In this document: positions 11,400-22,087 of the stretch, piece after piece | How positions within the stretch are numbered: the stretch's first letter is position 1 | How the letters are laid out: each line of letters begins with the position of its first letter | NCBI RefSeq assembly: GCF_918797505.1 | Contig: NC_092801.1 | Span: 25,946,477-26,010,476, forward strand | Length of the DNA stretch: 64,000 nucleotides | From: Bemisia tabaci | Lineage: Eukaryota; Arthropoda; Insecta; Hemiptera; Aleyrodidae | Reading direction: 5' to 3' | Position numbers and translations under genes: made by a program | Notes under the pieces: model-generated | What the model was told of the DNA's origin: nothing | The model's database searches: none | What the model saw: only the letters and a program-made list of their open reading frames with translations

Positions 11400-12640
11400 C
11401 GGCTACGTAAATCTGCTAAGTTACAAAACATGAATCGACAGTTGTCGGATTGTACATCAATGACAAAATGTGTCTAGGCCCTCATTCTTGACTACAACTA
11501 CTGCCCCCAGAGCCGCTCTCCGACGCCAATGCGTTGGAGCTTCCTGCTTGTTTTTTAATTGTAAAATATACGTTGAGATATGTTGGACACTTTTTTTTAA
11601 CTACAAAATTGTTACATCAGCAATATCATTTTTTCCGTGTAGAAGACAAAGGCGGTGGGTAATAGACTACCTAACAGCAACCCACGAGAGACCATATAGT
11701 TAGTCCATCATTTTCTCCCTTTGTCGAAAGGAACCATGCATTTAAACCAATACGATCGCTTTATACTCCCTATATGTCTTCTTTGTCTATAGCTTTGTCT
11801 ATCGATTTCAATAGTCAGCCCGCAGACCACTTATCTTGGTTTGTGACGTTGCAGACTTTCTTTATGCTTACGCCCTGCATACTTTTCTCTCGGTTTTTCT
11901 TTTCTCATAGAGAACCGAACATCATAACGCTTTGAAAATTTGTGTGAATTTATCCAGATTATAAAATAAAACTCGCAAAGTTTCGAGGCAGAAAGATGCT
12001 CGGTTAGAAAAAAAAATTACACGTTACAAATTTGGCATCCTCTGATGTAGTTGTAGGCTAATTCTTGTGAAATGTCTGGAAAAGCATCTGCTTTGCCCGT
12101 TATAGCCTATATCATGAATTGAAGGGGCGTATAGTTAGCCATACCGTTAATCCTACGCAAAAGAACTACTCTTGGCTGTCCAGTTGAACTTCCATTTCTC
12201 TAAAAAGGAACCATCCACTTTTTCCAGGATTTGTTAATTATTCACAAACTGGAAAATGACGATCGATCCTCTTTACGGACCATTAATTTAAAAAAATTTC
12301 CATAAATCTGAATTTTACATCAAGCACGACCACTTTTCGCGGTGTTTTCGCTCAGAACAGTCTCGAGATAGCATTATGACAGTGAAAGAGCAGGAAATCG
12401 TATTTTGGTTTGCAAAATTGTCTGCATACTTCAGTTGCTAAACTGCAAAATACGTAACGTCGTTTTTTTAAACTTCTCTAATAGTTCTTCTCTCTGTGAA
12501 GAATATCTAGTAAAAATTTTAAACATTGGCGTGAGTTTGTTTTCTTTTGATAAAATATAATGAGATCAAGCATACTCAAACATAGTAAACAAGACACGCA
12601 TTCAAGCAGTTGATTTAGGTTGTATTGAACATTCTGTATC
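11400..12640. other. Mostly unassigned; X fragment at 11,742-11,828
   Basis: The only recognised piece is the inverted X fragment (TGTCTTCTTTGTCTATAG, then ATTTCAATAGTCAGCCC). A T-family-like end (ATCATTTTTTCCGTGTAG) is seen near 11,625-11,642. The rest is AT-rich with no supported gene. Confidence 0.4.
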
Positions 12641-12649
12641 ACTGATCTA

Positions 12650-12760
12650 CGCTCTTGTCGTGGGAAAATCTGAAAACGCCTTCAAATGAGTGTATATGCA
12701 ACACAGACAGTCTCTAGACACGAATAGTTGCATCAAGGCGCTGACGTGTATGTCGGACCG
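12650..12760. mobile_element. Family D fragment
   Basis: Contains AACGCCTTCAAATGAGTG, GACACGAATAGTTGCATC and GGCGCTGACG, shared with copies at 33.5, 36.3, 51.1 and 60.4 kb. The end with the AAATACGTC terminus is missing here. Confidence 0.7.
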
Positions 12761-12764
12761 TGTT

Positions 12765-13380
12765 GTCCCATATTTTCAGAAATGTCAAATAGCTTTTGCC
12801 ACAATCTTAAATGCAAAATACATTTGAGAGTCGTTTTTCTCTTCTTTGAAAATTCAAATTTTTTGTATGGGTCAGTTACATACATAAAAAAAGAAAAATA
12901 AATAGAGATTATTGGAGGAAAAATTGGAGGAAAATCGCGATGACAACTTAATGAATAAATCTGCTACTCCTTCATACAAAATTTGCAAAGTCCATATCAA
13001 ACGTTTTCACATTTCAAGCGTCTACCAAACATATTTTATCTTCGGTTTTAGCTTAGGGAGAGGGAGTTGTAAAAGGAACTAACTTAAATATGCAAACATT
13101 CTCGCAAATTTTCGTCAGTATTTCTCGCGTATGATTTCGGTCGTGTTAATGTGAATATAGCTTCGTCGCTTTCATCCACGTAAAAAGAAAACATACCCTT
13201 CTAAGGATTTAGAAACAGTAAAAATGTTGCTTCTTCATAATAATACAGAAATTTTTCCAGAATAGCAAATAGTTTTGGCCTCCCACCAAAAAATGGTTAA
13301 TTTATTTGAAAGGAAAATAATTGTGTGAATTTTAGTATTGCACGCATATTCTGTATTTTTAAAAGAAAATGCGAAGTTGC
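12765..13380. other. No recognised feature
   Basis: AT-rich DNA without repeats shared elsewhere in the window and without a credible open frame. Confidence 0.3.
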
Positions 13381-13383
13381 ACC

Positions 13384-13627
13384 GGACCAAGTTTATCAGA
13401 AAGGAACCAACCCACATTAAGTTGAAAATGAGAAAAGAGGTTTAAAGTTTTATCCCTGCAAGGCTCAATGCAGAACATAAACTCTAACCTCTCTTTTTAC
13501 AAACTAATTTATTTCTTCAATTTCCAGATTTTGGGAGGAAAAAATGAATGACTAGTGGATCTCAAAAACATTCTTAACTCAATTTTTTCGAAAATGCGGG
13601 TTGGTTCCTTTCTGATAAACTCGGTCC
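13384..13627. mobile_element. Family M MITE, copy 1
   Basis: A 244-bp element with ends GGACCAAGTTTATCAGAAAG and its reverse complement; the AAGGAACCAACCCAC motif sits inside each end. The copy at 31,423-31,660 has a very similar interior, including AAAGAGGTTTAAAGTTT. Confidence 0.85.
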
Positions 13628-13828
13628 ATTTTGAAAACACTGTAATGTAGAATTTGCACACAAAAATTGTATTGCTTCATCTGAGAGAGTCGAATGAGCT
13701 GAGTTCGCAGTATTTTTCATTATTTTTTTCCGGCATGGGAAATTGGAGAAAAATAGATTTGCCTAATGAGAGTGTAGAAAATAAGCCGCCGTATGACGCC
13801 ATCTGGCGGTATTTTCCATTTAAACATT

Positions 13829-14086
13829 TGGATTGCATTTTGCAAAAAGGAACCAGGATCATTGCAATGTTGCTAAGATTGTGCAACTTCTTTTGTCTCG
13901 GAAGAAAAACCTGATTATCCACTAACGGTTTCAATTTTACTTGCTAAAAACTGTAAACTTAAAGACAAAATTACAATTTAAATTTCATATTTTGTCATGG
14001 TTTCAGTAATTCTATTACAAAGGATGAAAATGTACAATCTTAGCATTATCGCAATTCTTCTGGTCATTTTGCAAAATGCATAATCC
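13829..14086. mobile_element. Family L' MITE, uninterrupted copy
   Basis: Starts TTGGATTGCATTTTGCAAAA, followed by GGAACC, and ends TTTTGCAAAATGCATAATCC. It serves as the empty-site reference for the Helitron inserted in the next L' copy: its interior (reverse strand) reads GTAAAATTGAAACCGTTAG where the other copy is split. Confidence 0.75.
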
Positions 14087-14236
14087 ATATGTACTTCAGC
14101 AGGTCAGGTTATTTTGTCATATTTTTTCCAATAATTGTTCATTTTAGAAACAAGGATACCCTCGCTCTTAGTTTTCCTGGTAGTGTCATTTTAAAGATGA
14201 AATTAACAAAATTTCACCACGTGCAAATTCTCTATC

Positions 14237-14604
14237 GCGCTGGTTCCTCTTTGCGAAATGTGATCCAAATTAAAGTCAAAAAGACTTTTTTTAGCCTGTC
14301 CGAAGTGATTTCACCGTAAGTCAGTCTAATCACCTCGCTGCATCTCTCGCGTGAAAGAGACCCATTATAAAAATTAAAAAAATTGTGTAAATTTTAATAC
14401 TGTACATTATATTACGTATATTCAAAAGAAAAGGCGAAGTTGCACCATTTTGAAAATACTGTGAACGCGCCGGTTCCTTTTTGCGAAATGGGATCCAAAT
14501 TAAAGTCAAAAAGACTTTTTTAGCCTGTCCGAAGTGATTACGCCGTAAGTCAGTCTAATCACCTCGCTGCATCTCTCGCGTGCAAGGGACCCATTATAAA
14601 AATT
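14237..14604 (+). repeat. Direct duplication of about 138 bp
   Basis: Positions 14,237-14,375 and 14,467-14,604 are nearly identical. Shared words include TTTGCGAAATG, AGCCTGTCCGAAGTGATT and GTCAGTCTAATCACCTCG. About 90 bases separate them. The left end (GGTTCC..TTTGCGAAATG) resembles an L'/M-type terminus. Confidence 0.8.
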
Positions 14605-14689
14605 GTTCCGCACTCTTTCGTGCAAGAGACCCATTGATTCCTTTCAACATCGATTGATTGGGACACCCGATGCGGCATCAAAGGAAGAG

Positions 14690-14990
14690 CTCGGCGACGA
14701 CGGGGGAACGCGGAATGCCGGAAAACTGGTGGTGCGGGCGGTATCGATGAAGAAGCGGATGCTAACAAGGGGGTGAGTTGTGGGCTGCGAGCGGAGGTTT
14801 GTGGGTGCAGCCGCGTCCATTACCTCGGCTTCGGGGGCGATTAATTTGCTTCAAGTCCAGTTGCAGCTAATTAACTCGCGCCCGATTTATTCCCCGTTTT
14901 TCACCCTTGTCCACCGGCGCCGGCGCACAGTGGGACGGAGCAATGGGAGAGCTCGAGCAGAAAGTGGAAACTATACCGTATTCGATAGTG
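14690..14990. other. GC-rich island
   Basis: GC-rich single-copy DNA just left of an L' element. A cgCACAGTGGGACGGA segment near 14,924 resembles the end of family N. Open frames on both strands are not recognisable. Confidence 0.35.
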
Positions 14991-15788
14991 CAGTTGGATT
15001 GCATTCTGCAAAAAGGAACCACTAGCATTGCAATGATGCTAGATTGTGCAACGTCATCCTTTGCAATAAAATTGCGGAAATCGTGAAAAACTATGAAATT
15101 TAGATGACAATTTTTGTCTCAAATTTACAGTTTTTAGCGAGTAAAATAGAAACTATCTTAATATTTAATTTGAAAAATAGAATGAAATTGTGAATCAACC
15201 ACTGTACTAATTGCGAGGGGCGTTGGTTCATTTGAAAGGTGTTGTTCTCAATGCTTCGGGAAAACTATAAATTATTTTCTGGGGTTCGTCCCCGATTTTT
15301 AAATCCCTAAAAACTCATAAATTGGATGAGGGGAAGTGGGGTTTTTTTTTTTTTGTTTTTCGGAAAAGTTTTGTTGCTACGCATCTTACTTTACCGTTTG
15401 CTGCCTTTTTATCAGCTGTTTTCATTCAACAATCATCATTAAGTGAGGTTACTTCCAACACTCAACTGCCATCAACTTACATTTTTCTTTTCCCGCGTTT
15501 TTTTTTTTTTTTTTTACGGTTTTTCATGATTGGTTCCATCTTTTTCCTATTGCCAATTTTTCCTCCTTAAGTCAATAACCTCCACGTTTTTTTTCTCATT
15601 TCCGATCAGAACTTTTCACGCTGTTTCTTTTCAATGTGTATAAATATGTTTATTATTAATTTCCATTTTCATTTCATCCTTTTTCTTCTGATTCATTTTT
15701 TTTAATTTAAAAATTGAACTTTTCAGTTAAGATTTTGTTAAAATAATAATAATTTTTACTAATTTTAATTTTAAATTTAACAGTTGTT

Positions 15789-16300
15789 ATGAGTGAAATT
15801 TTCAATGACCGAGGCGGTCGTCCTTCAAAACGTGGTCGCGTTTTCCAGAATTCTTTGCATGTTCGTTTAGTGAAGCAAGAACTTAACTCTGTTATTAGTA
15901 TAGAAAATCAAAGTTGCATTTCTTCATTTCGGAAGTATAAAATTGATGATCAGAACTTTGATGAAAATTTTGTTACCAAATTTTCAGTCGGTTCAATGAA
16001 TATAATTTGTCATCATTGTGATGCTCGCCATTTTCAGGGTGAAATGTCCAATGGTCATTTTAATAACTGATTCCAAAATGGCTTAATTTCTTTACCGAGT
16101 ATTCGGACAAATGCCGATTTGAAATCATTATTTTTATATTCTCCAAATTTCATAAAGCATATCAGAAATTATAATAGTGCTGTTGCTTTTGCCTCTTTCT
16201 CTGCAAATCGAATTGATATTCCGGGTGATGGACCTTATTGCTTTAAAGTTCAAGGATCCATATATAGGTAAGTTTATTACCGGAACCAGAAAGCAAACTG
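15789..16300 (+). pseudogene. Helitron Rep/helicase N-terminal remnant
   Basis: An ATG frame of 93 codons has a basic N-terminus (GGRPSKRGR) and a zinc-binding-like motif, VGSMNIICHHCDARHF (Cys74, Cys77, His81), typical of the N-terminus of Helitron replicases. A TGA at 16,068-16,070, where the family usually has Cys, interrupts it. The same frame then continues about 65 codons with NGLISLP, HIRNYNSAVAFASF and GPYCFKVQGSIY, matching the start of the Helitron-like N domain. A small indel at about 16,260 shifts the frame; SLLPEPESK is still readable in another frame at about 16,271-16,297. Homology then ends. Full proteins exceed 1,000 residues, so this is a dead fragment. AG|GTAAGT at the breakpoint could be a cryptic splice donor. 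Confidence 0.75.
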
Positions 16301-16545
16301 AACATGGAAAAAACGAAGAAGAAAAAGCGGAAAAATTAGATGAAGTTAAAACAGGAGCAGAAAAAGAAGAAGAACCAGAAGGAACAGCTACTGAAGAAGA
16401 AAAAGAAGAAGCAAAAAAAGAAAAGACAAAAGGAGGAAAGAAGAAGAGCAAAGTTGTAGGAAATATAGGAAGAAAAGCAGGACAGAAATGGCAAAAGAAG
16501 AATCAACAATTTAATCGAAAAAAAAGCAAAGTATTTAAAAAATAA
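16300..16545 (+). other. Purine-rich Lys/Glu-coding tail in the Helitron
   Basis: After Helitron homology ends, a purine-rich stretch keeps one frame open to TAA at 16,543-16,545. It encodes a very Lys/Glu-rich tail (KNEEEKAEKLDEVKTGAEKE and more). This composition occurs nowhere else here. It could be a captured host segment or an expanded purine repeat. I do not claim a function. Confidence 0.4.
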
Positions 16546-16929
16546 AAAAAGATCTTCTTTAAAATTAGTTTGAAAACAAATGTAAAACCTAAAAAATAAT
16601 TTTGTATGAAGATTAAAACAAAATTTTAGTTTAAAGTTTACTAAATAAAATTACAATTTTTGAAAACATTTGTTATATTTATTCTCTCAAAAAAATAATT
16701 AGACCCGATTCAAAGACAAAACAGAAAATTAAATGAAAATAAATAAATAAAAAAAAAAAAAACATGTGAAAGTGAAAAGTGTACAGGAAAAATAAGGGGC
16801 TGCGAAGCAGCCCCATAGGCCCCTAGTTAAGGTTAATCGGGTTTTTCCTCCAAGACAAAAGAAGTTGCACACTCTTAGCAACATTGCAATGTTAGTGGTT
16901 CCTTTTTGCAAAATGCAATCCAATTCTCC

Positions 16930-17215
16930 CACTCCATGTCCATCAAAAGTTCCGGAATTCTCTTAGATTTTTTCAAAATTTCCGAGAGTGTTCCGGGAAA
17001 TGCAAAAGATCCGGAACAATTCTGGAATTTCAAAAGTTTCAGAAAAATTCAGGAAAATCTCAAAAGTTCTGAAATTCGGCACTAGTTCCGGGAAATGGGA
17101 GCATTTGCAATGGGGGGGGGGGGATTCGGAACTATTTTGTTCTGATTTCTCCCACTCCATGTCCGTCAAAATTTCCGGAATTCTCTTTAGATTTTTTCAA
17201 AATTTCCGAGAAAGT
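16930..17215. repeat. Family O GGAAC/TTCCGG-rich repeat
   Basis: Two partial units beginning CTCCATGTCC(A/G)TCAAAA are separated by a 13-base G run at about 17,112-17,124. It shares AAAAGATCCGGAACAATTC with the array at 30.95-31.18 kb. Confidence 0.75.
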
Positions 17216-17219
17216 TAAA

Positions 17220-17930
17220 GTGTGTTAGTGTGTTAAGTGCGTCTTCCAAAGACAAGTTCAAAGTGATTCAATTGCCTTTCTCGAAAAATTTCCTGTAAGA
17301 AGCACTCCTTTCAATTTAAAATATGACAAAATTTGTTGACTCTCCAAATAGCTCGTTCCACAGTGCGGCGCGGCCATTCACCAATAGAATCGTCGTCCTC
17401 CTGACATACGACATTAAGACGTAACTACACTTCGTGTTGAACCCTGCCGTCCATATAGGTCAATGCTTTCTAGGGCTCATCTCAAAATGTAGATCTACCC
17501 TTTGTAAGCCAAAAGACGAAATGTGTGCGATTGGTGAACTTTTAACACATTGGGATCCTCGGATTTGTCGAAGAGGCAGATCACGGAGGTTGGGAACAAA
17601 GGCACTATTCCATTTGAATCTGTACTGAATAATAATCGATAATTGTAGGAACTTCAAGCCCCCTTGATGATCGATTTATTTCCATGGATTTAATATAGAG
17701 AAAACAATGAAACCATCCTGCTAGATCCACCAATGAATAGCTTTTGGAGAAGAGAACTCACAGCAGACCCGTCACATAGAGGCAAGAAGAGGGAAATATA
17801 CCGGACATCAAAATTTTCTATTTGTATGGATAGAATCCCTAAAATTTTGCGATGTTATCCCTTAGGTAACTTCTTTTATTTCATACCTGGATAATTTAAT
17901 TTGAGTTAAACCATTTTACTATGCTTAAAT
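17220..17930. other. No recognised feature
   Basis: Mixed-composition, apparently single-copy DNA. Two opposed open frames at 17,434-17,657 overlap and neither is recognisable. Confidence 0.3.
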
Positions 17931-17936
17931 ATTTAA

Positions 17937-17971
17937 CCTAACCTAACCTTACCTAACTTAACCTAACCTAA
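17937..17971 (-). repeat. Interstitial insect-telomere-like repeat
   Basis: Seven consecutive 5-mers of the CCTAA type (five exact, plus CCTTA and CTTAA), the complement of the arthropod telomere unit TTAGG. It is too short to be a telomere. Confidence 0.75.
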
Positions 17972-18248
17972 CAATCAATTTACCCTCTCGGCGGCTCTTA
18001 TCTCAAGCGTACTTGTAATCGAAGATAGGTTTTTATGGATTCCGGATTCCTAAAATAATTACACACAAGCGAACATGTTTGGGTTTTTTTTTTAAAAAAA
18101 AAATAAAAAAATAACAATTGTAAAATTTAAAAAGATTAAATTAAAATTTAAAAAAATTAATTAATAATTGAATATAGTATAACATGAAAGAGGACACGGA
18201 GAGGAGTACTAGATAAGTTATCCCCTAAAATTGTGGCACTACTTCAAT

Positions 18249-18389
18249 TTGTTGGATGATATGGACATTTCCAATTAGTTGTGCTGGTACCACAACATTT
18301 GTGTTCGTAACCTTATTTATTGAAGTACCGCCACAATCATTTGGGGTACTACCACAAATAATTGAGAATGCCTATTTCATCCAACAACC
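18249..18389. repeat. Imperfect hairpin repeat
   Basis: Left arm TTGTTGGATGATATGGACAT pairs with a right arm ending ATTTCATCCAACAA. Inner parts rich in ACCACAA/TTGTGG also pair. Probably a small old MITE. Confidence 0.55.
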
Positions 18390-18880
18390 CCATGCTCCCT
18401 TTTTCCGTGGATGAGTAACATGAGCTCTAATTAGTTTGGAAGCATTGGGGAATATTTTAAGATATTTCATTGCGTTCTGTGATGTTAAAATACGGAGATA
18501 GTGCAAACGCTGGCAGAATAATAAGTTTACTCATTTCATATGCTTGCACAAGACCGTGGCACAACCGCGCTTCAAATAATTTTACCCTTTTTATCAGTCT
18601 CCACAAGTATCGGTATTTGCACAGGCGCATGAAAGAGGAAACATTTTCTAAAGATGGGTATTCTAAAACATAATCCCCGTTTTTCAATTTTTATCTATAT
18701 TATTCTTTGCATAGTGCCTTATACAATAATCGCTAGACAGACAAGGATTGAGCAGTGGTCCAAAGAAGAAGAAGAGAAGAGTATTTTACTTCTGAACTGA
18801 TCTATTTGAACGAAAATCAATCAATGTACTATTTACTGCATCAATCGATGTGCTATTTACTGCATACGGAAGAATAGAAC

Positions 18881-19370
18881 AAATTTGATACATCAAACAT
18901 TTGCGATTTCATCGATATAGATTGGTTCAACATGTAAACGTAGCCTCAGAAATCAATTTAGAAATCTCACCGGTAAAAGAAACCTCTTGGTTCAAGAGTG
19001 CAGTTTCTTGTCGCCGGATTTAAGAGACTGGACTCTTGTTTCAATGCAAAATCCGCTTGAATCAATGCAAAATCCGCTTGAAACAAGAGTTCAAGACTCT
19101 TAAATCCGGCGACAAGAAACTGCACTCTTAAGTCAATGCAATGCGGCATTGGTCTAAGAGGTTTTTTTTACCGGTGTGCGGGAACAGGTCTTTTGTGGTG
19201 GATTTTTTATTTTTATGAATACAAAAATGCAAAGAGAAGTGAAATTGTTAGGAATTCTCTCATTTGCAACTTTTCCAACTTAAATTCTAAAATTTTTGTT
19301 TGAGATTATGTTGTATTGTTTTGAATCAAACGATACATCGAACCACTACCGAATACAATCCATAGATACT
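18881..19370. mobile_element. Family Q element interrupted by a hairpin element
   Basis: Starts TTTGATACATCAAAC and ends CAAACGATACATCGAACC. Without 18,968-19,176 it aligns throughout with the uninterrupted copy at 25,078-25,345 (shared TTGGTTCAACATGTAAAC, GTCTTTTGTG, CTTTTCCAACTTAAATTCTA). Confidence 0.75.
18968..19176. mobile_element. B-like hairpin element inside Q
   Basis: A 209-bp palindrome with ends CACCGGTAAAAGAAACCTCT and TTTTTTTTACCGGTG. The arm segment GAGTGCAGTTTCTTGTCGCC is perfectly repeated in inverted form. The unit ATGCAAAATCCGCTTGAA is duplicated at the centre. The ends vary from the CACTGG type of family B. The target site inside Q is known from the empty copy at 25.1 kb. 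Confidence 0.8.
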
Positions 19371-19429
19371 GGTATCGGTGCCGAAGCCGATTACATCTCC
19401 TCAGAACTTTCTTGAACGGTGACAACAAA

Positions 19430-19593
19430 CAGTGGCGTGGCGTGAATTACGATTTATCGATTGTTATGCCATTTAAACCTATGGAAAGAATCGATTATTA
19501 AGGTGTTCGCTGCGAACACCCTGTTTATCGATCCTTTTCCATAGGTTTAAGTGGCATAACAATCGATATATCGCAAAGCACGCCACGCCACTG
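19430..19593. mobile_element. Family E hAT-like MITE, copy 2
   Basis: A 164-bp palindrome starting CAGTGGCGTGGCGTGA and ending CACGCCACGCCACTG, with perfect 8-bp duplications ACAACAAA at 19,422-19,429 and 19,594-19,601. Confidence 0.9.
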
Positions 19594-19601
19594 ACAACAA
19601 A

Positions 19602-20150
19602 AGAGCCCTCGCCGAGATGAGACGAGAGAAGCACCAATTCCAGCCCCAAGAATTGATTAATTGATGAAAATTACGTCAGATAATGAGCCCCATCAGAGAG
19701 AAACGGAGAAGACAAAAGGGAAATGAGCGCAGGATAAGTAGGCAGGTTTAGATTTATGCATCCGCGTGCCTTACTCCTGCTTGTGCGTTTGCGGGGTTTC
19801 AAAATGCGGATTCTCAATGTTCAACGGCGGATTAGATATGCGTAATAGTAATTTGAGTACTCATATTCTAGCTTTGCATTGATTTGAATTGATATTCACT
19901 TGGAAATTCGCTAAATTAGAGTCAAATATAGCTTTTGCGTGGGGTCGACTTAACAGATTACTTTGTGAAGCACAGCACCCTGATGGTTTTCTGATCTCAG
20001 TCTGATAGAAGGGAGATTAAACTGAGGTCAGAATAGTTATAATTGGTAAAGACAATAGAATGATACACATTGAACTAATTCAGAACTAACGTGAGGCAAA
20101 GCGTATTTTTCCAGAGGAAAGAGTGTAACTCTATTCCAAGGGTGCAAAAT
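19602..20150. other. No recognised feature
   Basis: Apparently single-copy AT-rich DNA between the E and H elements. Confidence 0.3.
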
Positions 20151-21085
20151 CCCTGGTAAAAATTGGCAGTAGAATCTGTGTTCCAAAATACCATAGACCT
20201 ACCAGCCGGCTGTAAGATTTCCAATAGCTTCTATTGCCGGCAACACAATTTCTTATAGCCTTTTATAGCCGATGGCGACTAAGCAACAGCCTGGCGATAA
20301 AGTGTATGCTAAACGTTACTAATTACGGATGCTAGGACTTAGTGAGTTTTTGGACTACCGCTCTCTTTCTGGGCAGTAGTATCTTGATTTATTTTGCGAG
20401 GAAAGCTCCGTACTTTTGAAGATGCCTGCCACTCCTAATATGTTGGAGCGCCTTCAATCTCGTATGATACTGTGCAATACCTCTGGTGTGAAATAGTTGC
20501 TTCAAGCGCCGTGGTACGCTGCGGCGCAGCGCGGCGGGCGGGCAGCCAGCGCGAAACCCGCATTGGCGCCTACAAACCTAACAGGGATACTTCACGCATT
20601 GCGCTATGCGTGAAGTATCCCTGTTAGGTTTGTAGGCGCCAGTGTGCCGCCGCTCCGCTTTGTGTTAGGCTCTAAAATTTTATCTTGTGGAGTCAGCGTT
20701 TTTCAACTCATAACTTTGAAATGTTTGCACACTCTGTATAAATTATTCTCATTTTAATTGAAGAAAAAAATATGTAGTAAAGAAAAATATAATGTGCGTT
20801 TTGTAAATATTAAGGTGATTCCATACAAACTTAAGGATTTACAAAATACACGAATTTCTACACAATTTCTTATAGCCTTTTATAGCCGATGGCGAAAAAG
20901 CAACAGGCAGGCGATAAAGTGTAAAGCCCGGCTGTATAATTTTTTATCGCTTCGTGTAGCCCGGCCGTATGATTTTTTCCACATTCTACAGCCAGCTATA
21001 TGATTTTCTATCGCCTTCTTCAGTCGGCTATAAGAACTCCTATGGTATTTTGAAACGCAGCTCCTATCGCCAATTTTTACCAGGG
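20151..21085 (+). mobile_element. Family H element, copy 1 (935 bp)
   Basis: Ends CCCTGGTAAAAATTGGC and GCCAATTTTTACCAGGG. Subterminal segments repeat GGCTGTAAGA-, TTATAGCCGATGGCGA- and GCAACAG-type words in both halves. The centre holds a 76-bp palindrome (20,565-20,640) with 35-base perfect arms starting GGCGCCTACAAACCTAACAG. Flanking dinucleotides are AT on both sides. No transposase is encoded. The second copy at 29,035-29,970 is in opposite orientation. Confidence 0.85.
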
Positions 21086-21156
21086 ATTGGCTCAAACGGA
21101 TCCATTTTTACGCGTATGTACCCCGAAATTTGTGTACAAACTTTCTTCTATCAGTA

Positions 21157-21275
21157 CGGAAAAAATGAAATTGCTGATTAACAATTTCGTAGTTAAGAAA
21201 AGCTGTACATGTTTCAAAGTAGATTTTCCAATAACAAATGCTAATTTAACCATCTAAGTGGTTAAATTAATTTCC
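21157..21275. mobile_element. Family T fragment
   Basis: TACGGAAAAAATGAAATTGC, CAACAAT/AACAATTT and the paired TTTAACCA..TGGTTAAATTA centre match the left half and loop of the complete T element at 53.3 kb. Confidence 0.55.
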
Positions 21276-21296
21276 CATCATTGTAAAATGTACATT

Positions 21297-21551
21297 TCGA
21301 CGGTGCAAGTCGGCAATCACATAACTCGTTTGCGGTGTCTGAAAATCTCCGCAACTATGTTTTTTTTTAAAAGGAGAACAAATGGACATGATTCCTTGAA
21401 GGATTTGCAGAATTTTCTTCGCACAGAGAGAAAAAATTGCGGCAGTTTTAAAGAAATGCCGTTGATTTGTTTTCCGATAAAAAAATGAAGTATGACAGGA
21501 AGTCTGCGACGTTGCAAACCGAGTTATGTGATTGCCGACTTTCACCGTCGA
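21297..21551. mobile_element. Family S MITE, copy 2
   Basis: Starts TCGACGGTGCAAGTCGGCAA and ends ACTTTCACCGTCGA. Interior motifs ATCACATAACTCG, TCTGAAAATCTCCG and GACAGGAAGTCTG are shared with 59.9 kb. Flanking TT on both sides. Open frames on both strands arise from the palindrome. Confidence 0.85.
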
Positions 21552-21782
21552 TTTGAATCATGACGGGTATATTTTATAACAATTTAATTGTTATATCAGC
21601 AATCCATTTTTTCCGTGAGATTTTCCTGCGCTGTCGAGACAAGGCCAAAGGAACGACTTTGAATGCGGCCCTTAGCCCTCTGAACCGAAGGGCACCCACC
21701 GAGCTCATTTTTTTCTCCGCAGAAATGAAACATTTTCTGTATTTAACCGAATCTGGTCCTTCCTCCATGCCTGGCCATAACT

Positions 21783-22033
21783 CTGCTGTGCCAAGTAAAA
21801 ACACCATATAAGCATTTGAATGTTGCCGAAATTCTCCTTTGAAAATATTTATTTTTGAAAAAATGTATGCATATTTTTCCTCGACAAATTTCAGACTTTT
21901 TAGATCCAATTATGAACAAAATCCTGTAAAAAACCAAAGGAGAAATTTTAAAGAATTTACTTGGGGATTCGTGAATTGTCGAGGGAAATTTGGCAACGCC
22001 TATTTGCTGATACGACGTTCTTACTTAGCATGG
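21783..22033. mobile_element. Family A element, diverged copy
   Basis: Starts CTGCTGTGCCAAGTAAAAAC and ends GACGTTCTTACTTAGCATGG. It keeps GTTGCC/GGCAAC and the GTCGAGGGAAATTTGGCAAC segment. Confidence 0.75.
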
Positions 22034-22087
22034 AAAAACTGCCCTCTCGAGAGCAGGGCGGGGAGATTGAGCCTGCCGACCGGTATC

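Larger units (their letters stand above)
15156..16826 (+). mobile_element. Helitron, 1.67 kb, degenerate
   Basis: The segment starts with TC directly after A (15,155) and ends CTAG directly before T (16,827), the classical Helitron rule of insertion between A and T without target duplication. The stem GGGGCTGC-GAA-GCAGCCCC (about 16,796-16,814) lies 8 bases before the CTAG, matching the subterminal 3' hairpin of Helitrons. The interior encodes a broken Helitron Rep/helicase N-terminus. Borders are confirmed by the uninterrupted L' copy at 13.8 kb. Rolling-circle nuclease and helicase motifs are missing, so it cannot move alone. Confidence 0.85.
14994..16923. mobile_element. Family L' MITE split by a Helitron
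   Basis: The left part (14,994-15,155) and right part (16,827-16,923) together form one L' element: left end TTGGATTGCATTCTGCAAAA, right end the near reverse complement. Comparison with the copy at 13,829-14,086 shows the interior continuing directly across the break. Confidence 0.8.

Noticed and set aside
16177..16260. Separate start codon for a 122-residue Lys/Glu-rich protein
   Set aside because: The first 25 codons overlap the Helitron domain in a different frame; the ATG is incidental to the true older reading frame.
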